Assembly: GCA_022414725.1 (NCBI GenBank)
Contig: CM039465.1
Span: 24,147,193-24,211,192, forward strand
Length of the DNA: 64,000 bases
Source of the DNA: Microglena sp. YARC
Taxonomy: Eukaryota; Chlorophyta; Chlorophyceae; Chlamydomonadales; Chlamydomonadaceae
Direction of reading: 5' to 3'
Both the position numbers and the translations under genes were made by a program. Below the pieces are notes generated by a model, which had not been told where the DNA came from, ran no database searches, and was given only the letters and a program-made list of their open reading frames with translations. Below are positions 1 through 14,500 of the stretch, in pieces; the first letter of the stretch is position 1; the number at the start of each line of letters is the position of its first letter.

Positions 1-540
1 AACTTGTGTCGGTGTTGGTGTATGGGTCTGTGTTTGTGTTTATGTCAGTGTTTGTGTTTGTGTTTGGGTAGTGCATTGCCTATCAGCCTTCTCGTTTGAA
101 GGGACGAAGCACCTGGCTCATCCATGTTGGGGTCAAGGGAGAGATGGGTGGGGTGGGGTGGGAGGGAAGTAGTTTGGTTTGCGTTTGTGTTTGTGTCTGA
201 GTCTGGGTTTGTGTTAGGGGTTTTATTTGTGTCAGTGTTTGTGTCTGTGTTTATGTCTGTGTTTGTGTTTGGGTCTGGCATTGCCTATCAGACTTCTCAT
301 TCGAAGGGACGAAGCACCTGGGTCATCCATATCCCGGGCAAGGGAGAGGGGTGGGGTGGAGGTGTGTGGGAGCCGTGTAAGTATTTGTGTGCGTTTGTGT
401 CTGTATTTGTGTCTGGGTTCGGGTTTCCATATCCTGGGCAAGGGAGAGGGTGGGTGGGTGAGTGTGCGTGACTGTTTGTTTGTGTGTGTGTGTATTTGTG
501 TGTGTGTCTGGGTTCGGGTTTCCATATCGATTTCATATAG
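1..540. repeat. T/G-rich minisatellite with copies of a gene A acceptor-exon edge
   Basis: The stretch alternates TGTGTTTG-type simple repeats with a longer unit seen at about 68-150 and 280-350 and, shortened, at 425-450 and 515-530. On the minus strand the two long copies read ...GATGAGCCAG or ...GATGACCCAG followed by TGCTTCGTCCCTTC-type sequence that is open for about 14 codons (C-F-V-P-S-N-E-K-[AS]-D-R-Q-C). An AG end followed by G fits the phase-2 end of the gene A exon at 16899-16811, since AG plus G makes Arg. I infer that these are intron-borne copies of the next gene A acceptor, and that the true exon lies left of the window. Confidence 0.55.
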
Positions 541-589
541 AGTGTGTGGGTGGGGGGTGGGGAAGGAGTATTGGTTTATGGTGGTATTG

Positions 590-2560
590 GAGGTGGAAGT
601 ACACACCGGGGTGGGGTGGGGTGGGGTTGGGTTGGAGGGATGGAGTTCGTTGTTGTTGGTGGTGATGCGGATGTTGTTGGTGGTGGAATTGGTGGTGATG
701 TGGGTGGTGTGGTGGTGATGCAGGTGGTGGTGTGGTAGTGGTGGTGGTGATGTGGGTGGTGTTGGTGGTGATGTGGGTGTTGGTGGTGTGGTGGGCGGTG
801 GTGGTGGTGTTAGTGGTGATGCTGGTGGTGGTGGTGTGGTAGTACCACAAATTTATAAAGAGACACACCTGTAAGCATTTGCATCCACCCCGTTGCCTCG
901 TGGTGGTGATGCTGGTGGTGGTGGTGGTGGTGATAGTGGTGATTCTGGTGGTGGTGAAAGTGGTGATGCTGGTGGTGGTGTTGGTGGTGATAGTGGTGAT
1001 GCTGGTTGTGGTGGTGGTGTGTGTGTGGTGGTGGTGGTGGTGGTGATAGTGGTGATTCTGATGGTGGTGAAAGTGGTGGTGGTGGTGGTGGTGGTGATAG
1101 TGATAGTGGTGATTCTGGTGGTGGTGAAAGTGGTGGTGGTGGTGGTGGTGGTGATAGTGGTGATTCTGGTGGTGGTGAAAGTGGTGGTGGTGGTGGTGGT
1201 GGTGGTGGTGGTGGTGATAGTGGTGATTCTGGTGGTGGTGAAAGTGGTGGTGGTGGTGGTGGTGGTGGTGGTAGTACCACAAAGTGAGTACCAGACACAC
1301 CTGTAAGCATTTGCATCCACCCCGTGCGGGTGGTGGTGGTGGAGGTGATTCTGGTGGTAGTGGTGATGGTGGGGGTAGTGGTCGTGGTAGTGGTAGTAAC
1401 ACAAGTTTAGAAAGAGACACACCTGTAAGCATTTGCCTCCACCCCATGCGAGTTGTCGTGGTGGTGGTGATGCTGGTGGTGGTGGTGTTAGTGGTGATTC
1501 TGGTGGTGGTGGAAGTGGTGGTGGTAGTAGTTGTACCACGCATAGACACGGACGCACCTGTAATCATTTGCCTTCACTCCATGCGGGTGGTGGTGGTGGT
1601 GAAAGTGGTGGAAGTGAAAGTGGTGGAAGTGAAAGTGGTGATGCTGGTGATGGTGTTAATGGTGATTCTGGTGGTGGTGAAAGTGGTGATGCTGGTGGTG
1701 GTGTTAGTGGTGATTCTGGTGGTGGTGGTGGTAGTGGTAGTACCACGCATAGACACGGACGCACCTGTAAGCATTTGCCTCCACCCCATGCGGGCTGCCG
1801 CGGTGGTGGTGAAAGTGGTGATTCTGATGGTGGTGTAAGTGGTGATTCTGGTGGTGGTGAAAGTGGTGGTCGTGGTGGTGATGCTGGAGGTGGTGGTGGT
1901 GGTGGTGGTGGTATTACCAGAAGATAAGAAAGAGACACACCTGTAAGCATTTGCCTCCACCCCATGCGGGTTGTCAGTGATTGTGGTGGTGGTGTTAGTG
2001 GTGATGCTGGTGGTGGTGAAAGTGGTGATGCTAGTGGTGGTGGTGGTGGTGGTACCATAAGATTAGAAAGAGACACACCTGTAAGCATTTGCATCCACCC
2101 CATGCGGGTTGTCAGTGATTGTGGTGGTGGTGTTAGTGGTGATTCTGGTGGTAGTGAAAGTGGTGATGCTGGTGGTGATGGTGGTACTGGTAGGACCACG
2201 CATAGACAAAGACGTACCTGTAAGCATTTGCATCCATCCCATGCGGGTGCTGGTGTTGTTGGTGGTGTTGTTGGTGGTGAAAGTGGTGATGGTGGTGGTG
2301 GTGGTGGTAGTAACACATGTTTAGAAATAGACACACCTGTAAGCATTTGCCTCCACCCCATGCTGGTGGTGGTGGTGGTGGTGTTGAAAGTGGTGATTCT
2401 GGTGGTGGTGGTGTTAGTGGTGATTCTGGTGGTGGTGAAAGTGGTGATGCTGGTGGTGGTGGTGGTGTTAGTGGTGATTCTGGTGGTGGTGAAAGTGGTA
2501 GTGGTGGTGGTAGTGGTAGGACCACGCATGGACACGGGCACACCTGTAAGCATTTACCTC
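590..2560. repeat. GGT-rich proximal part of the gene A exon-edge array
   Basis: Trinucleotide-like blocks (GGTGGTGAT, GGTGATTCTGGTGG, GGTGAAAGTGG) are separated about every 90-240 bp by a conserved island, CACCTGTAAGCATTTGCCTC followed by CACCCCATGCGGG. The island is the complement of the 3' edge of the exon at 16811-16899. Copies near 1957 and 2096 extend further into the exon (GTTGTCAGTGATTG). These peripheral islands match the exon better than the interior 83-bp units do. The His-, Thr- or Gly-rich open frames here come from the triplet repeat and are not genes. Confidence 0.85.
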
Positions 2561-5500
2561 CACCCCATGCTGGTTGTGGTAGTGGTATTTACACAGGTCA
2601 ATTTAGAGACACACCTGTAAGCATTTGCCTCCACCCCATGCGGGTTGTGGTGGCGGTGGTGGTCGTGGTCGTGGTCGTGGTAGTGGTATTAACACAGATT
2701 AATTTAGAGACACACCTGTAAGTATTTGCCTCCACCCCATGCGGTTGTGGTTGTGGTTGTGGTAGTGATGGTGATAGTGGTAGTGGTATTAACACAGGTT
2801 AATTTAGAGACACACCTGTAAGCATTTGCCTCCACCCCATGCGGGTTGTGGTTGTGGTTGTGGTAGTGGTATTAACACAGGTTAATTTAGAGACACACCT
2901 GTAAGCATTTGCCTCCATCCCATGCGGGTTGTGGTTTGTGGTTGTGGTAGTGGTATTAACACAGGTTAATTTAGAGACACACCTGTAAGCATTTGCCTCC
3001 ATCCCATGCGGGTTGTGGGTGTGGTTGTGGTAGTGGTATTAACACAGGTTAATTTAGAGACACACCCGTAAGCATTTGCCTCCATCCCATGCGGGTTGTG
3101 GTGTGGTTGTGGTAGTGGTATTAACACAGGTTAATTTAGAGACACCCGTAAGCATTTGCCTCCATCCCATGCGGGTTGTGGGTGTGGTTGTGGTAGTGGT
3201 ATTAACACAGGTTAATTTAGAGACACACCTGTAAGCATTTGCCTCCATCCCATGCGGGTTGTGGGTGTGGTTGTGGTAGTGGTATTAACACAGGTTAATT
3301 TAGAGACACACCCGTAAGCATTTGCCTCCATCCCATGCGGGTTGTGGTGTGTTGGTTGTGGTAGTGGTATTAACACAGGTTAATTTAGAGACACACCGTA
3401 AGCATTTGCCTCCATCCCATGCGGGTTGTGGTTGTGGTTGTGGTAGTGGTATTAACACAGGTTAATTTAGAGACACACCGTAAGCATTTGCCTCCATCCC
3501 ATGCGGGTTGTGGTTGTGGTTGTGGTAGTGGTATTAACACAGGTTAATTTAGAGACACACCCGTAAGCATTTGCCTCCATCCCATGCGGGTTGTGGGTTG
3601 TGTTGTGGTAGTGGTATTAACACAGGTTAATTTAGAGACACACCCGTAAGCATTTGCCTCCATCCATGCGGGTTGTGGGTGTGGTTGTGGTAGTGGTATT
3701 AACACAGGTTAATTTAGAGACACACCCCGTAAGCATTTGCCTCATCCCATGCGGGTTGTGGGTGTGGTTGTTGTCGGTAGTGGTATTAACACAGGTTAAT
3801 TTAGAGACACACCCGTAAGCATTGCCTCCATCCCATGCGGGTTGTGGTTGTGGTTGTGGTAGTGGTATTAACACAGGTTAATTTAGAGACACACCCGTAA
3901 GCATTTGCCTCCATCCCATGCGGGTTGTGGGTGTGGTTGTGGTAGTGGTATTAACACAGGTTAATTTAGAGACACACCCGTAAGCATTTGCCTCCATCCC
4001 ATGCGGGTTGTGGTTGTGGTTGTGGTAGTGGTATTAACACAGGTTAATTTAGAGACACACCGTAAGCATTTGCTCCATCCCATGCGGGTTGTGGTTGTGG
4101 TTGTGGTAGTGGTATTAACACAGGTTAATTTAGAGACACACCCGTAAGCATTTGCCTCCATCCCATGCGGGTTGTGGTTGTGGTTGTGGTAGTGGTATTA
4201 ACACAGGTTAATTTAGAGACACACCCGTAAGCATTTGCCTCCATCCCATGCGGGTTGTGGGTGTGGTTGTGGTAGTGGTATTAACACAGGTTAATTTAGA
4301 GACACACCGTAAGCATTTGCCTCCATCCCATGCGGGTTGTGGGTGTGGTTGTGGTAGTGGTATTAACACAGGTTAATTTAGAGACACACCCGTAAGCATT
4401 TGCCTCCATCCCATGCGGGTTGTGGGTTGTGGTTGTGGTAGTGGTATTAACACAGGTTAATTTTAGAGACACACCCGTAAGCATTTGCCTCCATCCCATG
4501 CGGGTTGTGGTTGTGGTTGTGGTAGTGGTATTAACACAGGTTAATTTAGAGACACACCCGTAAGCATTTGCCTCCATCCCATGCGGGTTGTGGTTGTGGG
4601 TTGTGGTAGTGGTATTAACACAGGTTAATTTAGAGACACACCCGTAAGCATTTGCCTCCATCCCATGCGGGTTGTGGTTGTGGTTGTGGTAGTGGTATTA
4701 ACACAGGTTAATTTAGAGACACACCCGTAAGCATTTGCCTCCATCCCATGCGGGTTGTGGTTGTGGTTGTGGTAGTGGTATTAACACAGGTTTAATTTAG
4801 AGACACACCCGTAAGCATTTGCCTCCATCCCATGCGGGTTGTGGTTGTGGTTGTGGGTAGTGGTATTAACACAGGTTAATTTAGAGACACACCCGTAAGC
4901 ATTTTGCCTCCATCCCATGCGGGTTGTGGGTGTGGTTGTGGTAGTGGTATTAACACAGGTTTAATTTAGAGACACACCCGTAAGCATTTGCCTCCATCCC
5001 ATGCGGGTTGTGGGTGTGGTTGGTATGGTAGTGGTATTAAACACAAGGTTAATTTAGAGACACACCCGTAAGCATTTGCCTCCATCCCATGCGGGTTGTG
5101 GTTTGTTGGTTGTGGTAGTGGTATTAAACCACAGGTTAATTTAGAGACACACCCGTAAGCATTTGCCTCCATCCCATGCGGGTTGTGGGTGTGGTTGTTG
5201 GTAGTGGTATTAACACAGGTTAATTTAGAGACACACCCGTAAGCATTTGCCTCATCCCATGCGGGTTGTGGGTTGTGGTTGTGGTAGTGGTATTAACACA
5301 GGTTAATTTAGAGACACACCCGTAAGCATTTGCCTCCATCCCATGCGGGTTGTGGGTGTGGTATGTGGTAGTGGTATTAACACAGGTTTAATTTAGAGAC
5401 ACACCCGTAAGCATTTGCCTCCATCCCATGCGGGTTGTGGGTGTGGGTATGTGGTAGTTGTATTAACACAGGTTAATTTAGAGACACACCCGTAAGCATT

Positions 5501-8500
5501 TGCCTCCATCCCATGCGGGTTGTGGTTGTGGTTGTGGTAGTGGTATTAACACAGGTTAATTTAGAGACACAACCGTAAGCATTTGCCTCCATCCCATGCG
5601 GGTTGTGGGTGGTTGTGTTGTGGTAGTGGTAATTAACACAGGTTAATTTAGAGACAGCACCCGTAAGCATTTGCCTCCATCCCATGCGGGTTGTGGTTGT
5701 GTTAATTGTGGTAGTGGTATTAACACAGGTTAATTTAGAGACACACCCGTAAGCATTTGCCTCCATCCCATGCGGGTTGTGGGTTGTGGGTGTGGTAGTG
5801 GTATTAACACAGGTTTAATTTAGAGACACACCCGTAAGCATTTGCCTCCATCCCATGCGGGTTGTGGTTGTGGGTTGTGGTAGTGGTATTAACACAGGTT
5901 AATTTAGAGACACACCCGTAAGCATTTGCCTCCATCCCATGGCGGGTGTGGTTGTGGGTTGTGGTAGTGGTATTAACACAGGTTAATTTAGAGACACACC
6001 CGTAAGCATTTGCCTCCATCCCATGCGGGTTGTGGGGGTGGTTGTGGTAGTGGTATTAACACAGGTTAATTTAGAGACACACCCGTAAGCATTTGCCTCC
6101 ATCCCATGCGGGTTGTGGTTGTGGTAGTGGTATTAACACAGGTTAATTTAGAGACACACCCGTAAGCATTTGCCTCCATCCCATGCGGGTTGTGGGTTGT
6201 TGGTTGTGGTAGTGGTATTAACACAGGTTAATTTAGAGACACACCCGTAAGCATTTGCCTCCATCCCATGCGGGTTGTGGGTGTGTTGGTTGTGGTTAGT
6301 GGTATTAACACAGGTTAATTTAGAGACACACCCGTAAGCATTTGCCTCCATCCCATGCGGGTTGTGGTTGTGGTTGTGGTAGTGGTATTAACACAGGTTA
6401 ATTTAGAGACACACCCGTAAGCATTTGCCTCCATCCCATGCGGGTTGTGGGTGTGGGTGTGGTAGTGGTATTAACACAGGTTAATTTAGAGACACACCCG
6501 TAAGCATTTGCCTCCATCCCATGCGGGTTGTGGGTGTGGTTGTGGTTTGTATTAACACAGGTTAATTTAGAGACACACCCGTAAGCATTTGCCTCCATCC
6601 CATGCGGGTTGTGGTTGTGGTTTGTGGTAGTGGTATTAACACAGGTTAATTTAGAGACACACCCGTAAGCATTTGCCTCCATCCCATGCGGGTTGTGGGT
6701 GTGGTTGGTGGTAGTTATTTTAATTAACACAGGTTAATGCGGGTTAGAGACACACCCGTTAAGCATTTTTGCCTCCATCCCATGCGGGTTGTGGTTGTGG
6801 TTGTGGTAGTGGTATTAACACAGGTTAAATTTAGAGACACACCTGTAAGCATTTGCCTCCATCCCATGCGGGTTGTGGTGTGGTTGTGGTAGTGGTATTA
6901 ACACAGGTTAATTTAGAGGACACACCCGTAAGCATTTGCCTCCATCCCATGCGGGTTGTGGTGTGGTTGTGGTAGTGGTATTAACACAGGTTAATTTAGA
7001 GACACACCCGTAAGCATTTGCCTCCATCCCATGCGGGTTGTGGTTGTGGTTGTTAGTGGTATTAACACAGGTTAATTTAGAGACACACCCGTAAGCATTT
7101 GCCTCCATCCCATGCGGGTTGTGGTTGTGGTTGTGGTAGTGGTATTAACACAGGTTAATTTAGAGACACACCCTAAGCATTTGCCTCCATCCCATGCGGG
7201 TTGTGGTTGTGGTTGTGGTAGTGGTATTTGTAACACAGGTTAATTTTGCACACCCGTAAGCATTTGCCTCCATCCCATGCGGGTTGTGGTTGTGGTTGTG
7301 GGTAGTGGGTATTAACACAGGTTAATTTAGAGACACACCCGTAAGCATTTGCCTCCATCCCATGCGGGTTGTGGTTGTGGTTGTGGTAGTGGTAGTTAAC
7401 ACAGGTTAATTTAGAGACACACCCGTAGCATTTGCCTCCATCCCATGCGGGTTGTGGTTTGTGGTTGGGGTTGGTAATTAACACAGGTTAATTTAGAGAC
7501 ACACCCGTAAGCATTTGCCTCCATCCCATGCGGGTTGTGGTTGTGGTAGTGGTATTAACACAGGTTAATTTAGAGACACACCCGTAAGCATTTGCCTCCA
7601 TCCCATGCGGGTTGTGGTTGTGGTTGTGGTAGTGGTATTAACACAGGTTAATTTAGAGACACACCCGTAAGCATTTGCCTCCATCCCATGCGGGTTGTGG
7701 TTGTGTGGGTAGTGTATTACACAGGTTAATTTAGAGACACACCCGTAAGCATTTGCCTCCATCCCATGCGGGTTGTGGTGTGGTTGTGGTGGTAGTGGTA
7801 TTAACACAGGTTACTTTAGAGACACACCCGTAAGCATTTGCCTCCATCCCATGCGGGTTGTGGTTGTGGTTGTGGTAGTGGTATTAACACAGGTTAATTT
7901 AGAGACACACCCGTAAGCATTTGCCTCCATCCCATGCGGGTTGTGGGTATTTGTTAGTGGTATTAACACAGGTTAATTTAGAGACACACCCGTAAGCATT
8001 TGCCTCCATCCCATGCGGGTTGTGGTTGTGGTAGCGGTATTAACACAGGTTAATTTAGAGACACACCCGTAAGCATTTGCCTCCATCCCATGCGGGTTGT
8101 GGTTGTTTGGTTAGCAGGTTAATTAACACAGGTTAATTTAGAGACACACCCGTAAGCATTTGCCTCCATCCCATGCGGGTTGTGGGTGTGGTTGTGGTAG
8201 TGGTATTAACACAGGTTAATTTAGAGACACACCCGTAAGCATTTGCCTCCATCCCATGCGGGTTGTGGGTGTGGTAGTTGTATTAACACAGGTTAATTTA
8301 GAGACACACCCGTAAGCATTTGCCTCCATCCCATGCGGGTTGTGGTTGTGGTTGTGGTAGCGGTATTAACACAGGTTAATTTAGAGACACACCCGTAAGC
8401 ATTTGCCTCCATCCCATGCGGGTTGTGGCTGTGGTTGTGGTAGTGGGTATTAAACACAGGTTAATTTAGAGACACACCCGTAAGCATTTGCCTCCATCCC

Positions 8501-11500
8501 ATGCGGGTTGTGTGGTGGTTGTGGTATGGTAACACAGGTTATTTAGAGACACACAAGTAACCGTAAGCATTTGCCTCCATCCCATGCGGGTTGTGGTTGT
8601 GGTTGTGGTAGTGGTATTAACACAGGTTAATTTAGAGACACACCCGTAAGCATTTGCCTTTATCCCATGCGGGTTGTGGGGTGGTGGTTTGGTAGTGGTA
8701 TTAACACACAGGTTAATTTAGAGACACACCCGTAAGCATTTGCCTCCCATGGGGTTTGTGGGTATGGTACACAGGTTAATTTAGAGACACACCCGTAAGC
8801 ATTTGCCTCCATCCCATGCGGGTTGTGGGTTGTGGTAGTGGTATTAACACAGGTTAATTTAGAGACACACCCGTAAGCATTTGCCTCCATCCCATGCGGG
8901 TTGTGGGTGTGGTAGCGGTATTAACACAGGTTAATTTAGAGACACACCCGTAAGCATTTGCCTCCATCCCATGCGGGTTGTGGTTGTGGTAGTGGTATTA
9001 ACACAGGTTAATTTAGAGACACACACACACGTAAGCATTTGCCTCCATCCCATGCGGGTTGTGGTTTTGTGGTATGGTATTAACACAGGTTAATTTAGAG
9101 ACACACCCGTAAGCATTTGCCTCCATCCCATGCGGGTTGTGGTTGTGGTTGTGGTAGTGGTATTAACACAGGTTAATTTAGAGACACACCCGTAAGCATT
9201 TGCCTCCATCCCATGCGGGTTGTGGTGTGGTTGTGGGTGGTAATTAACACAGGTTAATTTAGAGACACACCTGTAAAGCATTTGCCTCCATCCCATGCGG
9301 GTTGTGGTAGGGTAGATTAAACAGGTTAATTTAGAGACACAGGATTAAGCACACCCGTAAAGCATTTGCCTCCATCCCATGCGGGTTGTGGTTGTGGTAG
9401 TGGTATTAAACACAGGTTATTTTAGAGACACACCTGTAAGCATTTGCCTCCATTCCCATGCGGTTGTGGGTTTGGTTGTGGTAGTGGTATTAACACAGGT
9501 TAATTTAAGAGACACACCCGTAAGCATTTGCCTCCATCCCATGCGGGTTGTGGGGTGGTTGTGGTAGTGGTATTAACACAGAGTTATTTTAGAGACACAC
9601 CCGTAAGCATTTGCCTCCATCCCATGCGGGTTGTGGTTGTGGTTGTGGTAGTGGTATTAACACAGGTTAATTTAGAGACACACCGTAAGGCATTTGCCTC
9701 ATCCCATGCGGGTTGTGGTTGTGGTTGTGGTTGTGGTAGTGGTATTAACACAGGGTTAATTTAGAGACACACCCGTAAGCATTTGCCTCATCCCATGCGG
9801 GTTTGTGGGTTGGTGGTAGTGGTATTAACACAGGTTAATTTAGAGACACACCCGTAAGCATTTGCCTCCATCCCATGCGGGTTGTGGTTGTTGTGGTAGT
9901 GGTATTAACACAGGTTAATTAGAGACACAACCCGTAAGCATTTGCCTCCATCCCATGCGGGTTGTGGTGTGGTGGTTTGTGGTAGTAGGTATTAACACAG
10001 GTTAATTTAGAGACACACCCCGTAAGCATTTTGCCTCCATCCCATGCAATTGTGGTAGTGGTATTAACACAGGTTAATTTAGAGACACACCCGTAAGCAT
10101 TTGCCTCCATCCCATGCGGGTTGTGGTTGTGGTAGTGGTTAACACAGGTTAATTTAGAGACACACCCGTAAGCATTTGCCTCCATCCCATCGGGTTTGTG
10201 GGTTGGTGTATTAACACAGGTTAATTTAGAGACACACCCGTAAGCATTTGCCTCCATCCCATGCGGGTGGGTTTTATATGGTTAGTGGGTATTAACACAG
10301 GTTGTGGTTGTGGTTGTGGTAGACTCGAGTAACATTTGCCTCCGATCCCATGCGGGTTTGTTGGGTTGTGGTTGGTGGTATTAACACAGGTTAATTTAGA
10401 GGACACACCCGTAAGCATTTGCCTCACACCCGTCCTTTGCATCCCATGCGGCGTTGTGGTGGTTGGTTAGTGGTATTAACACAGGTTAATTTAGAGACAC
10501 ACCCATTGCATTTGGCCTCACTTTATAGACACCAAGCATTTGCCTCGGGTTGTGGGTGTGGTTTGGTAGTAACACAGGTATTTAACACAGGTTTAATTTA
10601 GATTAACACAGAATTTAGAGACACACCCGTAAGCATTTGCCTCCATCCCATGCGGGTTGTTTGTGGTTGTGGTTGGGTAGTGGTATTAAACACAGGATTT
10701 TAATTTAGAGACACACCCGTAAGCATTTGCCTCCATCCCATGCGGGTTGGTGGTTTGTTGTGCGGGTAGTGGTATTAACACAGGTTAATTTAGAGACACA
10801 CCCGTAAGCATTTGCCTCCATCCCATGCGGGTTGTGGTTGTGGTTTGTGGTAGTGGTATTAACACAGGTTAATTTAGAGACACACCCGTAAGCATTTGCC
10901 TCCATCCCATGCGGGTTGTGGTTTGTGGGTTGTGGTCGTGGTATTAACACAGGTTAATTTAGAGACACACCCGTAAGCATTTGCCTCCATCCCATGCGGG
11001 TTGTGGTTGTGGTTGTGGTAGTGGTATTAACACAGGTTAATTTAGAGACACACCCGTAAGCATTTGCCTCCATCCCATGCGGGTTGTGGTTGTGGTTGTG
11101 GTAGTGGTATTAACACAGGTTAATTTAGAGACACACCCGTAAGCATTTGCCTCCATCCCATGCGGGTTGTGGTTGTGGTAGTGGTATTAACACAGGTTAA
11201 TTTAGAGACACACCCGTAAGCATTTGCCTCCATCCCATGCGGGTTGTGGTTGTGGTAGTGGTATTAACACAGGTTAATTTAGAGACACACCCGTAAGCAT
11301 TTGCCTCCATCCCATGCGGGTTGTGGGTTGTGGTAGTGGTATTAACACAGGTTAATTTAGAGACACACCCGTAAGCATTTGCCTCCATCCCATGCGGGTT
11401 GTGGGTGTGGTTGTGGTAAGTTTGGTATTAAACACAGGTTAATAAGCATAGAGACACACCACGTAAGCATTTGCCTCCATCCCATGCGGGTTGTGGTTGT

Positions 11501-14500
11501 GGTTGTGGTAGTGGTATTAACACAGGTTAATTTAGAGACACACCCGTAAGCATTTGCCTCCATCCCATGCGGGTTGTGGTTGTGGTTGTGGTAGTGGTAT
11601 TAACACAGGTTAATTTAGAGACACACCCGTAAGCATTTGCCTCCATCCCATGCGGGTTGTGGGTTGTGGTTGTGGTAGTGGTATTAACACAGGTTAATTT
11701 AGAGACACACCCGTAAGCATTTGCCTCCATCCCATGCGGGTTGTGGTTGTGGTTGTGGTAGTGGTATTAACACAGGTTAATTTAGAGACACACCCGTAAA
11801 CATTTGCCTCCATCCCATGCGGGTTGTGGTTGTGGGTTGGTGGTAGTGGTATTAACACAGGTTAATTTAGAGACACACCCGTAAGCATTTGCCTCCATCC
11901 CATGCGGGTTGTGGTTGTGGTTGTGGTAGTGGTATTAACACAGGTTAATTTAGAGACACACCCGTAAGCATTTGCCTCCATCCCATGCGGGTTGTGGTTG
12001 TGGTAGTGGTATTAACACAGGTTAATTTAGAGACACACCCGTAAGCATTTGCCTCCATCCCATGCGGGTTGTGGTTGTGGTTGTGGTAGTGGTATTAACA
12101 CAGGTTAATTTAGAGACACACCCGTAAGTGCATTTGCCTCCATCCCATGCGGGTTTGTGGTTGTGGTTGTGGTAGTGGTGTGTGGTTGTGGTATTAAACA
12201 CAGGTTAATTTAGAGACACACCCGTAAGCATTTGCCTCCATCCCATGCGGGTTGTGGTTGTGGTTGTTGGTAAGTGGTATTAACACAGGTTAATTTAGAA
12301 GACACACCCGTAAGCATTTGCCTCCATCCCATGCGGGTTGTGGGTTGTGGTTGTGGGTAGTGGTATTAACAACAGGTTAATTTAGAGACACACCCGTAAG
12401 CATTTGCCTCCATCCCATGCGGGTTGTGGTTGTGGTTGTGGTAGTGGTATTAACACAGGTTAATTTAGAGACACACCCCGTAAGCATTTGCCTCCATCCC
12501 ATGCGGGTTGTGGTTGTGGTTGTGGTAGTGGTATTAACACAGGTTAATTTAGAGACACACCCGTAAGCATTTTGCCTCCATCCCATGCGGTTGTGGTTGT
12601 GGTTTGTGGTAGTGGTATTAACACAGGTTAATTTTAGAGACACACCCGTAAGCAATTTGCCTCCATCCCATGCGGGTTGTGGTTGTGGTTGTGGTAGTGG
12701 TATTAACACAGGTTAATTTAGAGACACACCCGTAAGCATTTGCCTCCATCCCATGCGGGTTGTGGTTGTGGTTGTGGTAGTGGTATTAAACACAGGTTAA
12801 TTTAGAGACACAACCCGTAAGCATTTGCCTCCATCCCATGCGGGTTGTGGTTGTGGTTGTGGTAGTGGTATTAACACAGGTTAATTTAGAGACACACCCG
12901 TAAGCATTTGCCTCCATCCCATGCGGGTTGTGGTTGTTTGTGGTTGTGTGGTAGTGGTATTAACACAGGTTAATTTAGAGACACAACCCGTAAGCAATTT
13001 GCCTCCATAACCCATGCGGGTTGTGGTTGTGGTTGTGGTAGTGGTATTAACACAGGTTAATTTTAGAGACACACCCCGTAAGCATTTGCCTCCATCCCAT
13101 GCGGGTTGTGGTGGTTGTGGTAGTGGTATTAACACAGGTTAATTTAGAGACACACACCGTAAGCATTTGCCTCCATCCCATGCGGGTTGTGGTTGTGGTT
13201 GTGGTAGTGGTTTAACACAGGTTAATTTAGAGACACACCCGTAAGCATTTGCCTCCATACCATGCGGGTTGTGGTTGTGGTTGTGGTAGTGGTATTACAC
13301 AGGTTAATTTAGAGACACACCCGTAAGCATTTGCCTCCATCCCATGCGGGTTGTGGTTGTGGTTGTGGTAGTGGTATTAACACAGGTTAATTTAGAGACA
13401 CACCCGTAAGCATTTGCCTCCATCCCATGCGGGTTGTGGTTGTGATTGTGGTAGTGGTATTAACACAGGTTAATTTAGAGACACCACCCAACGTAAGCAT
13501 TTGCCTCCATCCCATGCGGGTTGTGGTGTGGTTGTGGTAGTGGTATTAACACAGGTTAATTTAGAGACACAGTAAGCATTTGCCTCCATCCCATGCGGGT
13601 TGTGGTTGTGGTTGTGGTAGTGGTATTAACACAGGTTAAATTTAGAGACACACCCGTAAGCATTTGCCTCCATCCCATGCGGGTTGTGGTTGTGGGTTGT
13701 GGTAGTGGTATTAACACAGGTTAATTTAGAGACACACCCGTAAGCATTTGCCTCCATCCCATGCGGGTTGTGGTTGTGGTTGTGGTAGTGGTATTACACA
13801 GGTTAATTTAGAGACACACCCGTAAGCATTTGCCTCCATCCCATGCGGGTTGTGGTTGTGGTTGTGGGTAGTGGTATTAACACAGGTTAATTTAGAGACA
13901 CACCCGTAAGCATTTGCCCTCCATCCCATGCGGGTTGTGGTTGTGGTTGTGGTAGTGGTATTAACACAGGTTAATTTAGAGACACACCCGTGAAGCATTT
14001 GCCTCCATCCCATGCGGGTTGTGGTTTTGTTGGGTTGTGGTAGTGGTATTAACACAGGTTAATTTAGAGACACACCCGTAAGCATTTGCCTCCATCCCAT
14101 GCGGGTTGTGGTTGTGGTTGTGGTAGTGGTATTAACACAGGTTAATTTAGAGACACACCCGCCGGGTAAGCATTTGCCAACCGTCCATCCCATGCGGGTT
14201 TGTGGTGTGGTAGTGTGGTAGTGGTATTAACACAGGTTAATTTAGAGACACACCGTAAGCATTTGCCTCCATCCCATGCGGGTTGTGGTGTGGTTGTTAA
14301 TCTTAGGACAAACCGTAAGTGGTATTAACACAGGTTAATTTAGAGACACACCCGTAAGCATTTGCCTCCATCCCATGCGGGTTGTGGGTGTGGTTGTGGT
14401 AGTGGTATTAACACAGGTTAATTTAGAGACACACCCGTAAGCATTTGCCTCCATCCCATGCGGGTTGTGGTTGTGGGTTGTGGTAGTGGTATTAACACAG

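Noticed and set aside
533..2553. Long poly-His, poly-Thr, poly-Pro and Gly-Asp-Ser frames
   Set aside because: GGT/ACC triplet repeats are open in several frames on both strands; no splice signals or non-repetitive coding sequence support them.
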